This document shows, in pieces, positions 46,902-55,939 of a stretch of 64,000 bases of DNA. Each line of letters starts with the position of its first letter. Position 1 is the first letter of the stretch. The position numbers were made by a program, and so were the translations under genes. Below the pieces are notes generated by a model. The model was not told where the DNA came from. It did no database searches and worked only from the letters and a program-made list of their open reading frames with translations. The stretch is from Flavobacterium sp. Its GTDB lineage: Bacteria > Bacteroidota > Bacteroidia > Flavobacteriales > Flavobacteriaceae. The DNA lies in NCBI RefSeq assembly GCF_027531905.1, contig NZ_JAPZSU010000042.1, positions 1 through 64,000 on the forward strand. The letters are read 5' to 3'.

Positions 46902-48260
46902 CTATTTTAAAATCTTATACAATTTATCAGATAAACGTACTCTGAAAGGCACTTCAAAAGTTACTTTGTCGCCAGGTTGTGCGACCGTTTTTTCGATGCC
47001 GTTGACTAATATTTTTTCGAGTACAAGTTGTTCGTTTCCTGTAGTTGGACCCGAAATTAAAATGGTATCGCCTAATTGTAGTTCATTATTTTCAATGACG
47101 AAAAGAGCAACTTGCGCTTTTACAAAATAATGTTCGGCTTTACCTAAAAGAGCTTTTTTGATTTTGATTCTTTGACGAATTTTGGTTGGAGTCGTGGCGA
47201 CTGCCAATGGTGTATCCGAAAGCTCGCCAGAATGCTTGAAGGGTAATTTATCTGATTTTCCTTTTCGGAAGACTTTGTTGCCGACTTGTTTTCCTTTTCT
47301 CAATTTTACTTGCTCAACTAATGGTAAGTTGATGATGTCTAAACATTCGTTAGAACAACAATTTTGCATGGCTTCTTTGCATTCGTCACATTGAATGAAC
47401 AACAAATGGCAGCCTACATTTTCGCAATTGGTATGGTTGTCGCAAGGTTTTCCGCATTGGTGGCATTGCGAAACGATATCGTCTGTGATGCGCTCACCCA
47501 AACGATGGTCAAAAACGAAATTCTTTCCGATAAATTTACTCTCCAGATTTTCTTCTTTGATTTGCTTGGCGTAGTTGATGATGCCTCCTTCTAACTGGAA
47601 AACATTTTTAAAACCTTGGTGTTTGAAGTAAGCCGAAGCTTTTTCGCAGCGAATTCCTCCAGTGCAATACATCACCAGATTTTTATCTTCTTTAAAGTCT
47701 TGTAATTGTTCGTTGATGATAGGCAATGATTCCCGAAACGTTTCCACATCAGGAGTAATAGCGCCTTTAAAATGACCTATTTCACTTTCGTAATGGTTTC
47801 TAAAATCAACTACAATCGTGTTGGGATCTTCTAATATTTCGTTGAATTCCTTGGCTTTGAGGTGTACTCCAATATTGGTTACATCAAAGGTTTCGTCGTT
47901 TAATCCGTCGGCCACAATTTTGTCGCGCACTTTTACAGTGAGTTTCAAAAACGAATGATCATCGTGCTCTACGGCTACATTCAAACGAATGTTGCGCATA
48001 AATTCATAAGCTTCTAGCGTTTCGCGAAAAGCTTCTAAATTTTCGGCAGGGACAGACATTTGGGCGTTGATTCCTTCTTTGGCTACATAGGTTCTACCTA
48101 GTGCATCGAGTTTATTCCATTCGATAAATAAATCGTCGCGAAATTTTTTGGGATCTTCAATTTTGGCATACGCATAGAAAGACAACGTGAGGCGTTGTTT
48201 TCCGGCTTGATCAATAAGCTCGGCTCTTTCTTCTGCGCTTAAGGTGTTATACAGTTGCAT
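46902..48260 (-). CDS. trhO: tRNA uridine(34) hydroxylase TrhO (rhodanese-related) with extra C-terminal domain
   Basis: 452 residues. An N-terminal acylphosphatase-like domain (EGINAQMSVP), a rhodanese domain with the active loop MYCTGGIRCEKA (Cys 199 and 205) and a Cys-rich zinc-like segment (SQCHQCGKPCDNH, CDECKEAMQNCC) make up the usual TrhO/YceA. It hydroxylates U34 of tRNA using O2. The last about 80 residues (371-452) are not present in the roughly 350-residue Escherichia coli protein and are homologous to the C-terminal domain of the adjacent TrhP: GDTILISGPTTG and PFRVRLSDKLYKI. A -7 box lies at 48317-48324. Confidence 0.93.
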   Translation of the reverse strand: MQLYNTLSAEERAELIDQAGKQRLTLSFYAYAKIEDPKKFRDDLFIEWNKLDALGRTYVAKEGINAQMSVPAENLEAFRETLEAYEFMRNIRLNVAVEHDDHSFLKLTVKVRDKIVADGLNDETFDVTNIGVHLKAKEFNEILEDPNTIVVDFRNHYESEIGHFKGAITPDVETFRESLPIINEQLQDFKEDKNLVMYCTGGIRCEKASAYFKHQGFKNVFQLEGGIINYAKQIKEENLESKFIGKNFVFDHRLGERITDDIVSQCHQCGKPCDNHTNCENVGCHLLFIQCDECKEAMQNCCSNECLDIINLPLVEQVKLRKGKQVGNKVFRKGKSDKLPFKHSGELSDTPLAVATTPTKIRQRIKIKKALLGKAEHYFVKAQVALFVIENNELQLGDTILISGPTTGNEQLVLEKILVNGIEKTVAQPGDKVTFEVPFRVRLSDKLYKILK

Positions 48261-48316
48261 GCTATAAACGTTAAGTGAGAAATAAATTAGGAACTCTAAT
48301 TGGAAGAATTCGGGTG

Positions 48317-48324
48317 CAAAGGTA
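48317..48324 (-). promoter_or_regulatory. -7 box for trhO
   Basis: Minus-strand TACCTTTG, 56 bases upstream of the trhO ATG. Confidence 0.55.
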
Positions 48325-48786
48325 TTGCTTTTTTTAAATTAAAGTGATAAAAATCCTCTTGAAGCTAATGATTTAGAATGTTAAATGACGATAATAAGAA
48401 TACTAGTATTTAAAATAAAAATGAAACCAGAGCTATTCTTACTCATTCATGTCATGGGTGTTAATACAATTTTTTTTACATAACACAAAACATAAATGTT
48501 TTAAATAAATGGTAAAAAAGTCAAATTAAAAAGACTTTTTTTGAGGGAAATAAAAATGAAAATTTGGTAAAACCCTGAAATTGAGGTTTTATTAACCTGT
48601 ATTGTCTCAGTGATTTAAAAATATATTGGGTTTAGAATAAGGTAAAAGAAGGCTTGGTGTTCCTTCATAAAATTTACATAAATGACACATAATTTTTTTC
48701 AAATTAACTATTTCGCCATGTTTAGTGTGTGTTTTTTAGTTAAATTTGATGGAATTGTATTTACTATCAACCTAAAAAAACATCAA
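48325..48786. other. 462-base spacer between trhO and the efflux operon, nothing recognised
   Basis: AT-rich DNA between divergent genes. An in-frame upstream extension of the efflux adaptor frame begins at 48682 but lacks a signal-peptide character. I see no exact TAnnTTTG box on the plus strand, no hairpin terminator and no regulator gene. Confidence 0.5.
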
Positions 48787-49926
48787 ATGGGCTTAGTTGA
48801 GAATTATAAGAAGAGTATTGTACTGTTTTTTTCATTTGTTTTTCTTGTTTCATGTAATAAAAAAGAAAGTCAGGCACCACCTCCAATCCCTGCTCCTTTT
48901 ATAACAGTTGAAGCCAAAGATGTTCCTATTTATAAAGAATTTGCAGCACAAACGTTTGGAGATTTGGATATCGATTTGACGGCTAGAGTGGATGGTATTT
49001 TGACGGGGATTCACTTTATTGAAGGGCAGAAGGTGAAAAAAGGGCAGTTACTGTATACTATAGATCCCTTAGAATATGATACTAAAGTAGATCAGGTAAA
49101 AGGACAAGTGGCAGTATCGCAAAGTAATCTTGTTAATGCTGAGGAAGAATTGAAAAGGATTCGTCCTTTAGCTGATATGAATGCGGTTAGCCAACGCGAA
49201 TTGGATGCAGCAGTTGCTAAAGCTAAAGCAGCTCGTTCTAACTATGAAAGTACGCAAGCCACATTACGTAATCAAAAGTTAGAGCGTAGTTATTGTAATA
49301 TAATGTCGCCTATTAATGGAGTCATAGGAATAAGTAATGCTAGAGTTGGAGATTATATTTCTAGAATAGGAAATTCTTCTAAATTAAATACAGTTTCTCT
49401 TTTAGATAAAGTTAGAGTGCGATTCACGATTAGTGAAGCAGAATATTTAGAATATCGTAAGAAGAAAAGTTTAAGTAAAGATAATACAACCAATGATATT
49501 GAGCTATTGCTTTCAGACGGAAGTGTGCATCCTTATAAAGGAGTCCTGAATTTTTCGGATGCCAAAATCGATCCTACAACAGGAACCATGACTATCGAAA
49601 CGACGTTCTCTAATCCAGAAAATAACTTGCGTTCTGGACAATTTTCAAAAGTAAGAGCCTTAATAGAAAACCAACGAAACGCCATTGCTATACCACAAAA
49701 AGCAGTGACCGAATTACAAGGAATTTATCAAGTATTAGTTATTGATAAAGAAAATAAAATTCAAGTTCGTATTGTTGAAGTAGGGGCCAAAGTAGGAGAA
49801 GACTGGGTCATTACTAAAGGTATCAATGTAGGAGATAGAGTAGCTATAACAGGAAGTATGTTTATTCAACCTGGCGCTGTAGTAAATCCTGTTCCTTATG
49901 TAACCGAAAATAAAAAAGCGAAATAG
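48787..49926 (+). CDS. RND efflux periplasmic adaptor (membrane fusion protein)
   Basis: 379-residue lipoprotein adaptor of an AcrAB-TolC-type pump. Signal SIVLFFSFVFLVSCNKKE with lipobox Cys, then a biotinyl-lipoyl half-motif (LTARVDGILTGIHFIEGQKV), an alpha-hairpin (residues about 95-150), the second lipoyl half (SPINGVIGISNARVGDYI) and beta-barrel domains (DPTTGTMTIETTFSNPE). The ATG at 48787 puts the signal peptide at the N-terminus; an earlier ATG at 48682 would bury it behind 35 residues. The permease gene follows after 2 bases. Confidence 0.93.
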   Translation: MGLVENYKKSIVLFFSFVFLVSCNKKESQAPPPIPAPFITVEAKDVPIYKEFAAQTFGDLDIDLTARVDGILTGIHFIEGQKVKKGQLLYTIDPLEYDTKVDQVKGQVAVSQSNLVNAEEELKRIRPLADMNAVSQRELDAAVAKAKAARSNYESTQATLRNQKLERSYCNIMSPINGVIGISNARVGDYISRIGNSSKLNTVSLLDKVRVRFTISEAEYLEYRKKKSLSKDNTTNDIELLLSDGSVHPYKGVLNFSDAKIDPTTGTMTIETTFSNPENNLRSGQFSKVRALIENQRNAIAIPQKAVTELQGIYQVLVIDKENKIQVRIVEVGAKVGEDWVITKGINVGDRVAITGSMFIQPGAVVNPVPYVTENKKAK

Positions 49927-49928
49927 TT

Positions 49929-52900
49929 ATGGATAATTTTTTTGTAAGAAGACCTATTGTAGCCATAGTTTTATCCATATTTATGGTAATCATAGGGGGT
50001 TTATCTATACTAAATACTCCTATTGCTCAATATCCTGAAATTGCACCGCCAGTAGTTCAAATTCAAACCAGTTATCGAGGTGCTAACGCGTTAAACGTAG
50101 AACAAGCCGTTGCTACTCCAATTGAACAAAAAGTAAATGGGGTGGAAAATATGTTGTACATGCAGTCTACCAACACAGGAGATGGGAGTATGTCTTTGTC
50201 GGTAACCTTTGATATGGGAACCGATTTGGATAATGCCACGATGTTAACGCAAAACCGTGTAGCATCGGCCACTTCAACCTTGCCAGTTGATGTTAAAAAT
50301 ACGGGAGTTACGACCAAAAAGTCACTGTCGATGCCGTTACTTCTGTTCTCACTTTCTTCTCCTAATAACACCTATAGTTCCGACTTTTTAACGAATTATG
50401 CCAATATCAATATTGTAGATGCTTTATCTAGAATTAAAGGGGTGGGTGAAGTAGTGATTTTTGGAGGAAGTAATTATGCGATGCGTATTTGGGTTAAACC
50501 AGATATTTTGGCCAAATACAAATTGACCATCCCGGATATTATGAGTGCGATTAAGGATCAAAACTCGATTGCTCCTGGAGGAAAATTTGGGGCGCCACCT
50601 GCAGAAGATGGGAACGAGTTTACCTACAACGTAACACTAAAAGATCGTTTGGTTGACATTAAAGATTTTGAAAATATTATTTTAAAATCAAATATTGGTA
50701 ACCAACAAGTGCGATTAAAAGATGTTGCAACAGTGGCTTTGGGAACCGAAAGTTATGCCTCAAAAGGCGCTTTAAATGGGAAGCCAGCGGGAACTATTGG
50801 TATCAAACAAATGCCAGGATCTAATGCACTTGAAGTAGCTGCCGAGGCAAAGAAAACAATGGAGGAATTGAGTAAAAAATTCCCTCAAGATTTAACTTAC
50901 CACACTTCATTGGATACTACTTTGGCGATTACAGAGGGAATTAGTGAAATTATGCACACCCTTTTGGAAGCTATCGTTTTGGTAATTATCGTGGTGTTTA
51001 TCTTTTTGCAAAATTGGAGAGCAACTATTATTCCATTACTTACGGTACCTGTGTCGTTAATTGGAGTATTTATGTTGTTTCCTTTGTTAGGTTTCTCAGT
51101 AAACGTATTGTCACTTTTAGGCTTGGTTTTGGCTATTGGAATTGTGGTCGATGATGCTATTGTTGTGGTAGAAGCTGTAATGCATCATATTGAGCATGGA
51201 CTCTCACCACGTGAAGCCACCAACAAAGCAATGAAAGAAGTTTCAGGTCCAGTAATTGCTATTGCAGTAGTTTTGACCGCGGTATTTATTCCTGTTGCCA
51301 TGACTCCTGGGATTACCGGGCGTTTGTACCAACAATTTGCCATTACAATTGCTATTTCAGTAATCTTTTCTGCGATAAGTGCACTTACGCTTAGTCCCGC
51401 CTTGTGTTCTATTTTATTAAAACCAAATCAAGAGCCTAAAGGTTGGCTTGGAAAATTCTTTAAAGCATTCAACCAAAAATTCGAATCATTTACCAATAAA
51501 TATACTGGATTTACCGCATTTTTGATCAAAAAAACGGTTCGTAGTTTTATTTTTATTGGAATAATCATAGGAGCTATTGCAATATTGGGTAGTAAAATTC
51601 CAGCAGGATTTGTACCCGAAGAAGATCAAGGCTATTTGTTTGTTAATGTTGAATTGCCAGGTGCCTCTTCTTTACATAGAACTGAAGCGGTTTGTAAAAA
51701 AATAGAAGGCATTTTAGGTTCAATTGAGGGGATCGAATATTACACTACGGTATCAGGCTATAGTTTGTTGAAAAATTCGATGGCTACTAATAACGGCTTC
51801 TTTTTCATTTCCTTAAAAGAATGGAAAAAAAGAGACAAGGATGTCTTTAAAATTATTCAAGAAATAAATGGTAAGTTGGTTTATGCCGTTCCAGAAGCGA
51901 CTGCTTTTGCATTTGGACCACCACCAATTAGTGGTATCGGAAATGCAGCTGGCTTTTCGATGATGTTGCAAGACAGAGCAGGGAAAACACCACAGTATTT
52001 GTTTGAAAATGCCCAACGTTTTATGGCCGAAGCTCGAAAACGACCTGAAATTGGAAGCGTGAGAACGACCTTTAATCCTTATGTTCCTCAAATTAGTTTG
52101 GATATTGATCGGGACAAAGTAACCGAATTGAATTTATCTCTTTCAGAGGTTAATTTAGCTATTGGAGCCAGTTTAGGAGGGCAATATGTCAATGAGTTCA
52201 ACCGATTTGGGCGTCAATATATTGTATTGATTCAAGCAGCTCCAAGTTTTACACTAAATCCCGAAGATATTAATAAAATATTTGTTCGAAGTAAAGACAA
52301 TATTATGATCCCTATTTCGAGTATTGCTACCATCAAAAAGGAGAGTGGCCCTGAGTTTACGACTCGTTTTAACTTGTATCGTTCGGCAGAAATTGGTGGA
52401 TCACCTGCTCCAGGATACACCTCTTCTGAGGCTAGAGTAGCGCTAGAAGAAACGGCTTTAAAAGTATTACCTACTGATATGGGCTATCAATGGTCGGCTA
52501 TGAGTTATCAAGAAAAACAAGCTGAAGGTAAAGGTGCTACCGTTTTTATTATGGCCATTTTATTTGTTTTCTTAATATTAGCAGCCCAATACGAAAGTTG
52601 GAAATTACCCTTTAGTGTATTGTTAGGAACGCCTTTTGCTGTTTTTGGCGCCTTTTTGGGATTATATCTTTGTAAGTTATTTAGTCCTGATTATGTGAAC
52701 AATGTTTTTGCTCAGATTGGATTGGTAATGCTTATTGGATTAGCGGCCAAAAACGCAATTCTTATTGTTGAATTTGCCAAAGCCGAATACGAAAAAGGAG
52801 TACCATTGGTGGAAGCTGCTTTGACCGCTGCTAAGTTGCGATTTCGACCCATTTTGATGACGGCTTTTGCTTTTATTTTAGGTGTTGTTCCTTTGTTGAC

Positions 52901-53087
52901 AGCTTCTGGAGCGGGAGCTCAAGCGCGAAAAGTAATGGGAATGACGGTGTTTAGTGGAATGCTAGTGGCTACCATAATGGGAGTATGTTTTATTCCGGTG
53001 CTTTTCGTTTTTGTGGAAAGAATTGGAAAAAAGAAACATCAAGAAAATGCGGTTGAATCTACAAAATCTATCAGTCATGAAGAATAA
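49929..53087 (+). CDS. RND efflux permease, HAE-1 (AcrB-like) family
   Basis: 1052-residue inner-membrane proton-driven pump with the RND layout of twelve helices and two large periplasmic loops. It starts MDNFFVRRPIVAIVLSI and contains GLVLAIGIVVDDAIVVVEAV, the helix-4 segment with the paired Asp residues for proton relay, ALTLSPALCSILL, and late helices with GLAAKNAILIVEFAKAEYEKG carrying the relay Lys. FAFGPPPISGIGNAAGFSMM in the porter region fits multidrug-type members. Substrates are not determinable, and no local repressor is present. Confidence 0.95.
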   Translation: MDNFFVRRPIVAIVLSIFMVIIGGLSILNTPIAQYPEIAPPVVQIQTSYRGANALNVEQAVATPIEQKVNGVENMLYMQSTNTGDGSMSLSVTFDMGTDLDNATMLTQNRVASATSTLPVDVKNTGVTTKKSLSMPLLLFSLSSPNNTYSSDFLTNYANINIVDALSRIKGVGEVVIFGGSNYAMRIWVKPDILAKYKLTIPDIMSAIKDQNSIAPGGKFGAPPAEDGNEFTYNVTLKDRLVDIKDFENIILKSNIGNQQVRLKDVATVALGTESYASKGALNGKPAGTIGIKQMPGSNALEVAAEAKKTMEELSKKFPQDLTYHTSLDTTLAITEGISEIMHTLLEAIVLVIIVVFIFLQNWRATIIPLLTVPVSLIGVFMLFPLLGFSVNVLSLLGLVLAIGIVVDDAIVVVEAVMHHIEHGLSPREATNKAMKEVSGPVIAIAVVLTAVFIPVAMTPGITGRLYQQFAITIAISVIFSAISALTLSPALCSILLKPNQEPKGWLGKFFKAFNQKFESFTNKYTGFTAFLIKKTVRSFIFIGIIIGAIAILGSKIPAGFVPEEDQGYLFVNVELPGASSLHRTEAVCKKIEGILGSIEGIEYYTTVSGYSLLKNSMATNNGFFFISLKEWKKRDKDVFKIIQEINGKLVYAVPEATAFAFGPPPISGIGNAAGFSMMLQDRAGKTPQYLFENAQRFMAEARKRPEIGSVRTTFNPYVPQISLDIDRDKVTELNLSLSEVNLAIGASLGGQYVNEFNRFGRQYIVLIQAAPSFTLNPEDINKIFVRSKDNIMIPISSIATIKKESGPEFTTRFNLYRSAEIGGSPAPGYTSSEARVALEETALKVLPTDMGYQWSAMSYQEKQAEGKGATVFIMAILFVFLILAAQYESWKLPFSVLLGTPFAVFGAFLGLYLCKLFSPDYVNNVFAQIGLVMLIGLAAKNAILIVEFAKAEYEKGVPLVEAALTAAKLRFRPILMTAFAFILGVVPLLTASGAGAQARKVMGMTVFSGMLVATIMGVCFIPVLFVFVERIGKKKHQENAVESTKSISHEE

Positions 53088-54447
53088 ATTAAAATATGGC
53101 GCTCTACTTGTGGTATTGGCATTATTGCCTACTAGTTGTTTGGTGGGTCCGAAATATAAAGCTCCCGAATTTCAGGAAAATGCAGTAAGCAAATTTCAAT
53201 ATGCAAAAAACGCAGATACTACCAAGACTATTTTAAATGTAAAATGGTTTGAGATCTTTAATGATGAGGTACTGAAAGGATTGATCAACAAAGGCATTGA
53301 AAACAATTTTGATTTAAAAATAGCAATTTCTCGTTTAGAGCAAGCCAAAGCCAATTTAGGATTTACTAAGGCCAATGTTTTTCCATCTTTTCAGTACAGT
53401 GCTGGAGCTAATACGGCTCAAAATTTCATTCAAAATTCATCATTAATTGGAAATATGTCTTGGGAAATTGATTTCTGGGGCAAATTACGCCACGAAAATA
53501 GAGCCGTTCAAAATGAATTGTTAGCTACTGAAGAAGCACGTAAAACAGTCATGGCTGGAATTGTTAGCGATATTGCCACCGCTTATTTTCAATTAAGAGA
53601 TTTAGACAATCAGTTAGAAATCACAAAACAAACGCTAAAAACACGTCAGGATTCTTACGTAATCATTTCAGATCGTTTCAAGAGCGGGTACACTTCTGAA
53701 TTAGATAAAGTGCAAATCGAGCAACAAGTAGCCATTGCTGAGGCGGCTTTACCTAATATCAAAAGACAAATCACGGTTTTAGAAAACACCATCTCTATTT
53801 TAATTGGTCAAATACCGGGCCCGATTGCGCGAGGTAAGATGAATAAAGATCAATTGATGGTGACCGATTTGCCCACTGCCATTCCTTCGTCGTTGCTGCA
53901 AAATCGTCCCGATGTAAAAAGAGCAGAATTGCAATACATTGCGGCTCACGAAAGAATTGGAGTGGCGCAAGCGATGCGTTTTCCATCTTTTAATATTGCA
54001 GCTTTCGCAGGATTAGCGACTCCAAAAATTGGAGATTTGTTTAATGATGGTTCTTATAGAGATAATGCTTCTGTTGGTATAACTGGGCCATTGTTTCAAT
54101 TTGGAAAAAATAAAAGACGTGTAGAAATCAATAGACAATTGGCAGAACAATCTAAAATTAGTTATGAGAAAACGTATTTAGTTGCTATTGCCGAAGTCGA
54201 AAATGCGATTCAAAACGCTTCCACTTTAAAAGAGGAATATGAAGCAAGAAGCCGTCAGGTCGCTGCTGCAAAAAAGAATTATGAATTATCCTATGCACGT
54301 TATTACAATGGTTATGTTTCGTATTTAGAAGTATTGGATGTACAACGTTCGTTATTTGATGCAGAAATTAGTTTGTCACAATTATCACAACGACAATTGG
54401 CAGCTATGGTTCAATTATACAAAGCCTTAGGCGGAGGTTGGAATTAA
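53077..54447 (+). CDS. RND efflux outer-membrane factor (TolC/NodT-like lipoprotein)
   Basis: 456 residues. Lipoprotein signal LLVVLALLPTSCLVGPKYK, then two duplicated OEP domains rich in coiled coil, with ISRLEQAKANLGFTKANVFP, SWEIDFWGKLRHENRAVQNE and, in the second, NRPDVKRAELQYIAAHERIG and YLEVLDVQRSLFDAEISLSQ. The ATG at 53077 overlaps the permease gene by 11 bases, showing coupling; an earlier in-frame ATG at 53011 would remove the signal peptide from the N-terminus. Confidence 0.93.
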   Translation: MKNKLKYGALLVVLALLPTSCLVGPKYKAPEFQENAVSKFQYAKNADTTKTILNVKWFEIFNDEVLKGLINKGIENNFDLKIAISRLEQAKANLGFTKANVFPSFQYSAGANTAQNFIQNSSLIGNMSWEIDFWGKLRHENRAVQNELLATEEARKTVMAGIVSDIATAYFQLRDLDNQLEITKQTLKTRQDSYVIISDRFKSGYTSELDKVQIEQQVAIAEAALPNIKRQITVLENTISILIGQIPGPIARGKMNKDQLMVTDLPTAIPSSLLQNRPDVKRAELQYIAAHERIGVAQAMRFPSFNIAAFAGLATPKIGDLFNDGSYRDNASVGITGPLFQFGKNKRRVEINRQLAEQSKISYEKTYLVAIAEVENAIQNASTLKEEYEARSRQVAAAKKNYELSYARYYNGYVSYLEVLDVQRSLFDAEISLSQLSQRQLAAMVQLYKALGGGWN

Positions 54448-54452
54448 AAAAT

Positions 54453-54500
54453 ATAGAGCATAAAAAAACATCCGAATAGGGATGTTTTTTTATGCTCTAT
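54453..54500. terminator. Strong terminator after the efflux operon
   Basis: A perfect 20-bp stem (54453-54472 with 54481-54500) with an 8-base loop; the arms contain A7 and T7, so it can work for both the plus-strand efflux operon and the minus-strand brxA gene. Confidence 0.85.
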
Positions 54501-54512
54501 AAAATGATACGA

Positions 54513-54923
54513 TTAGCAATATTCGTTAAAAGCATCTTTCAAGTTGTCTGCAATCATTTCTGCAGGACGACCTTCAATATGATGACGTTCTAACATATGC
54601 ACTAATTCTCCGTTTTTGAATAAAGCCATAGAAGGCGATGATGGAGGAAAAGGAAACATATGTTGTCTAGCAGCATCAACAGCTTCTTTGTCAACACCAG
54701 CGAAAACAGTAATTAAATGGTCTGGTTTTTTAGCACCATCTAAACTCATTTTTGCTCCTGGACGTGCATTTCTTGCAGCACATCCGCATACAGAATTCAC
54801 AACTACTAATGTTGTTCCTTCTGCTTTTATAGCAGCATCTACTTCTGCTGCATTATGTAAATCTTGGAAACCAGCAGCAGTTAATTCTGCTTGCATTGGT
54901 AAAACCATATCTTGTGGATACAT
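54513..54923 (-). CDS. brxA: BrxA/BrxB family bacilliredoxin
   Basis: 136-residue thioredoxin-fold protein. The N-terminus MYPQDMVLPMQAELT and the redox motif VNSVCGCAARNARPGA (CGC) identify the DUF1094/bacilliredoxin family; HMFPFPPSSPSMALF and ERHHIEGRPAEMIA are also characteristic. A Cys is the last residue. In Firmicutes it removes bacillithiol from proteins. Whether this organism makes bacillithiol cannot be told here. Confidence 0.93.
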   Translation of the reverse strand: MYPQDMVLPMQAELTAAGFQDLHNAAEVDAAIKAEGTTLVVVNSVCGCAARNARPGAKMSLDGAKKPDHLITVFAGVDKEAVDAARQHMFPFPPSSPSMALFKNGELVHMLERHHIEGRPAEMIADNLKDAFNEYC

Positions 54924-54955
54924 ATTTTTTATTTTTAGTTAACTGAATTAAGGCG

Positions 54956-54963
54956 CAAAGTTA
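54956..54963 (-). promoter_or_regulatory. -7 box for brxA
   Basis: Minus-strand TAACTTTG, 32 bases upstream of the brxA ATG. Confidence 0.5.
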
Positions 54964-55180
54964 CAAAGTTTGCCAAAAAATTATAAGAACGAATTATAAA
55001 GTTTTGTTATAGTTTAGCATTGCTTTTATGATGGTCTATATAGTTTTCAAGTATAGACTTGTATTCTCAAATTTAAAAACATTTTTAAAATAGGGCAAAA
55101 ATTCTCTCGGGTTGATATTTTAGAATAGACTATATTGTGTTTTGATTTTTGGATAAAAAACACCAATTATTACAAACGGA

Positions 55181-55936
55181 TTATTTGATCTTCTTCTGTG
55201 CCATTGCATTGTTGTTCCTAAGAAAAGATAAATATCCTTTTTTTTTTGTAAATTCATCAAAATACCTTTCTCGTACTTTTTGAATTGCAATTTCTTTATT
55301 ATTGTTATTGTCTTTCAAACAATTTAAATATAGTTGAAATATTTCCCAATCTTCAATCATTAATCTGCTTGATGCACCTTCATCATCTTCAAATACATAA
55401 TAAAATTTATAAGGAACTTTTGGAATTAATTTTTCTGGATCCGTTTCGATTTCTGCAAATAAATCAGTTTGTTTTCTAATCTCTTTCCATTCATCTTTCC
55501 ATTCTTTTTCATCATCTTCAATTATAAAATCTGTTATTTTTGATGGTTTAAAAGTAACTAAAGAGACGTTTTTTGGTGCTTTTGAATCCTCTAATAATTT
55601 TGATTTATTTGTGTAAACATTTTTGAGACAAATATCTTTTCGTTCTTGCCAAAAATTATCAGTATTCAAAGTGTTTATTATCCTTATGTCATAATTATTT
55701 GGAGAATGACTTTCTGGTCGGAAATCATCGTTTCGTCTTTTAACATCAAGTTCAATCCAAGTGTATTTTTTAAAACTTGTGTTTTTTTTAACTTCCTTTA
55801 GAAAACTTAAAGGAACAGGATATATTCTTATCCAACTTCCATCTTCTAAAAATCCAGCAGTACAAACCAATTCATCATAACTTCTTGATGGTAATGGATA
55901 TGTAGTAACAGATATTAGAATTTTCTTTTTAGGCAT
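55181..55936 (-). CDS. Hypothetical protein partnered with DUF488 gene, 251 aa
   Basis: Unrecognised. The N-terminal third (TYPLPSRSYDELVCTAGFLE, GSWIRIYPVPLSFL) is beta-rich and looks like a small barrel or nucleic-acid-binding module. The middle contains FRPESHSP, and there is a charged, Lys/Asp/Glu-rich second half ending in a basic helix (NNAMAQKKIK). No signal peptide. Base composition is clearly lower in GC than the flanking brxA and metG genes. It begins 3 bases after the DUF488 gene, so the two form a unit. A possible role in DNA or RNA metabolism is a guess. Confidence 0.7.
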   Translation of the reverse strand: MPKKKILISVTTYPLPSRSYDELVCTAGFLEDGSWIRIYPVPLSFLKEVKKNTSFKKYTWIELDVKRRNDDFRPESHSPNNYDIRIINTLNTDNFWQERKDICLKNVYTNKSKLLEDSKAPKNVSLVTFKPSKITDFIIEDDEKEWKDEWKEIRKQTDLFAEIETDPEKLIPKVPYKFYYVFEDDEGASSRLMIEDWEIFQLYLNCLKDNNNNKEIAIQKVRERYFDEFTKKKGYLSFLRNNNAMAQKKIK

Positions 55937-55939
55937 AGA

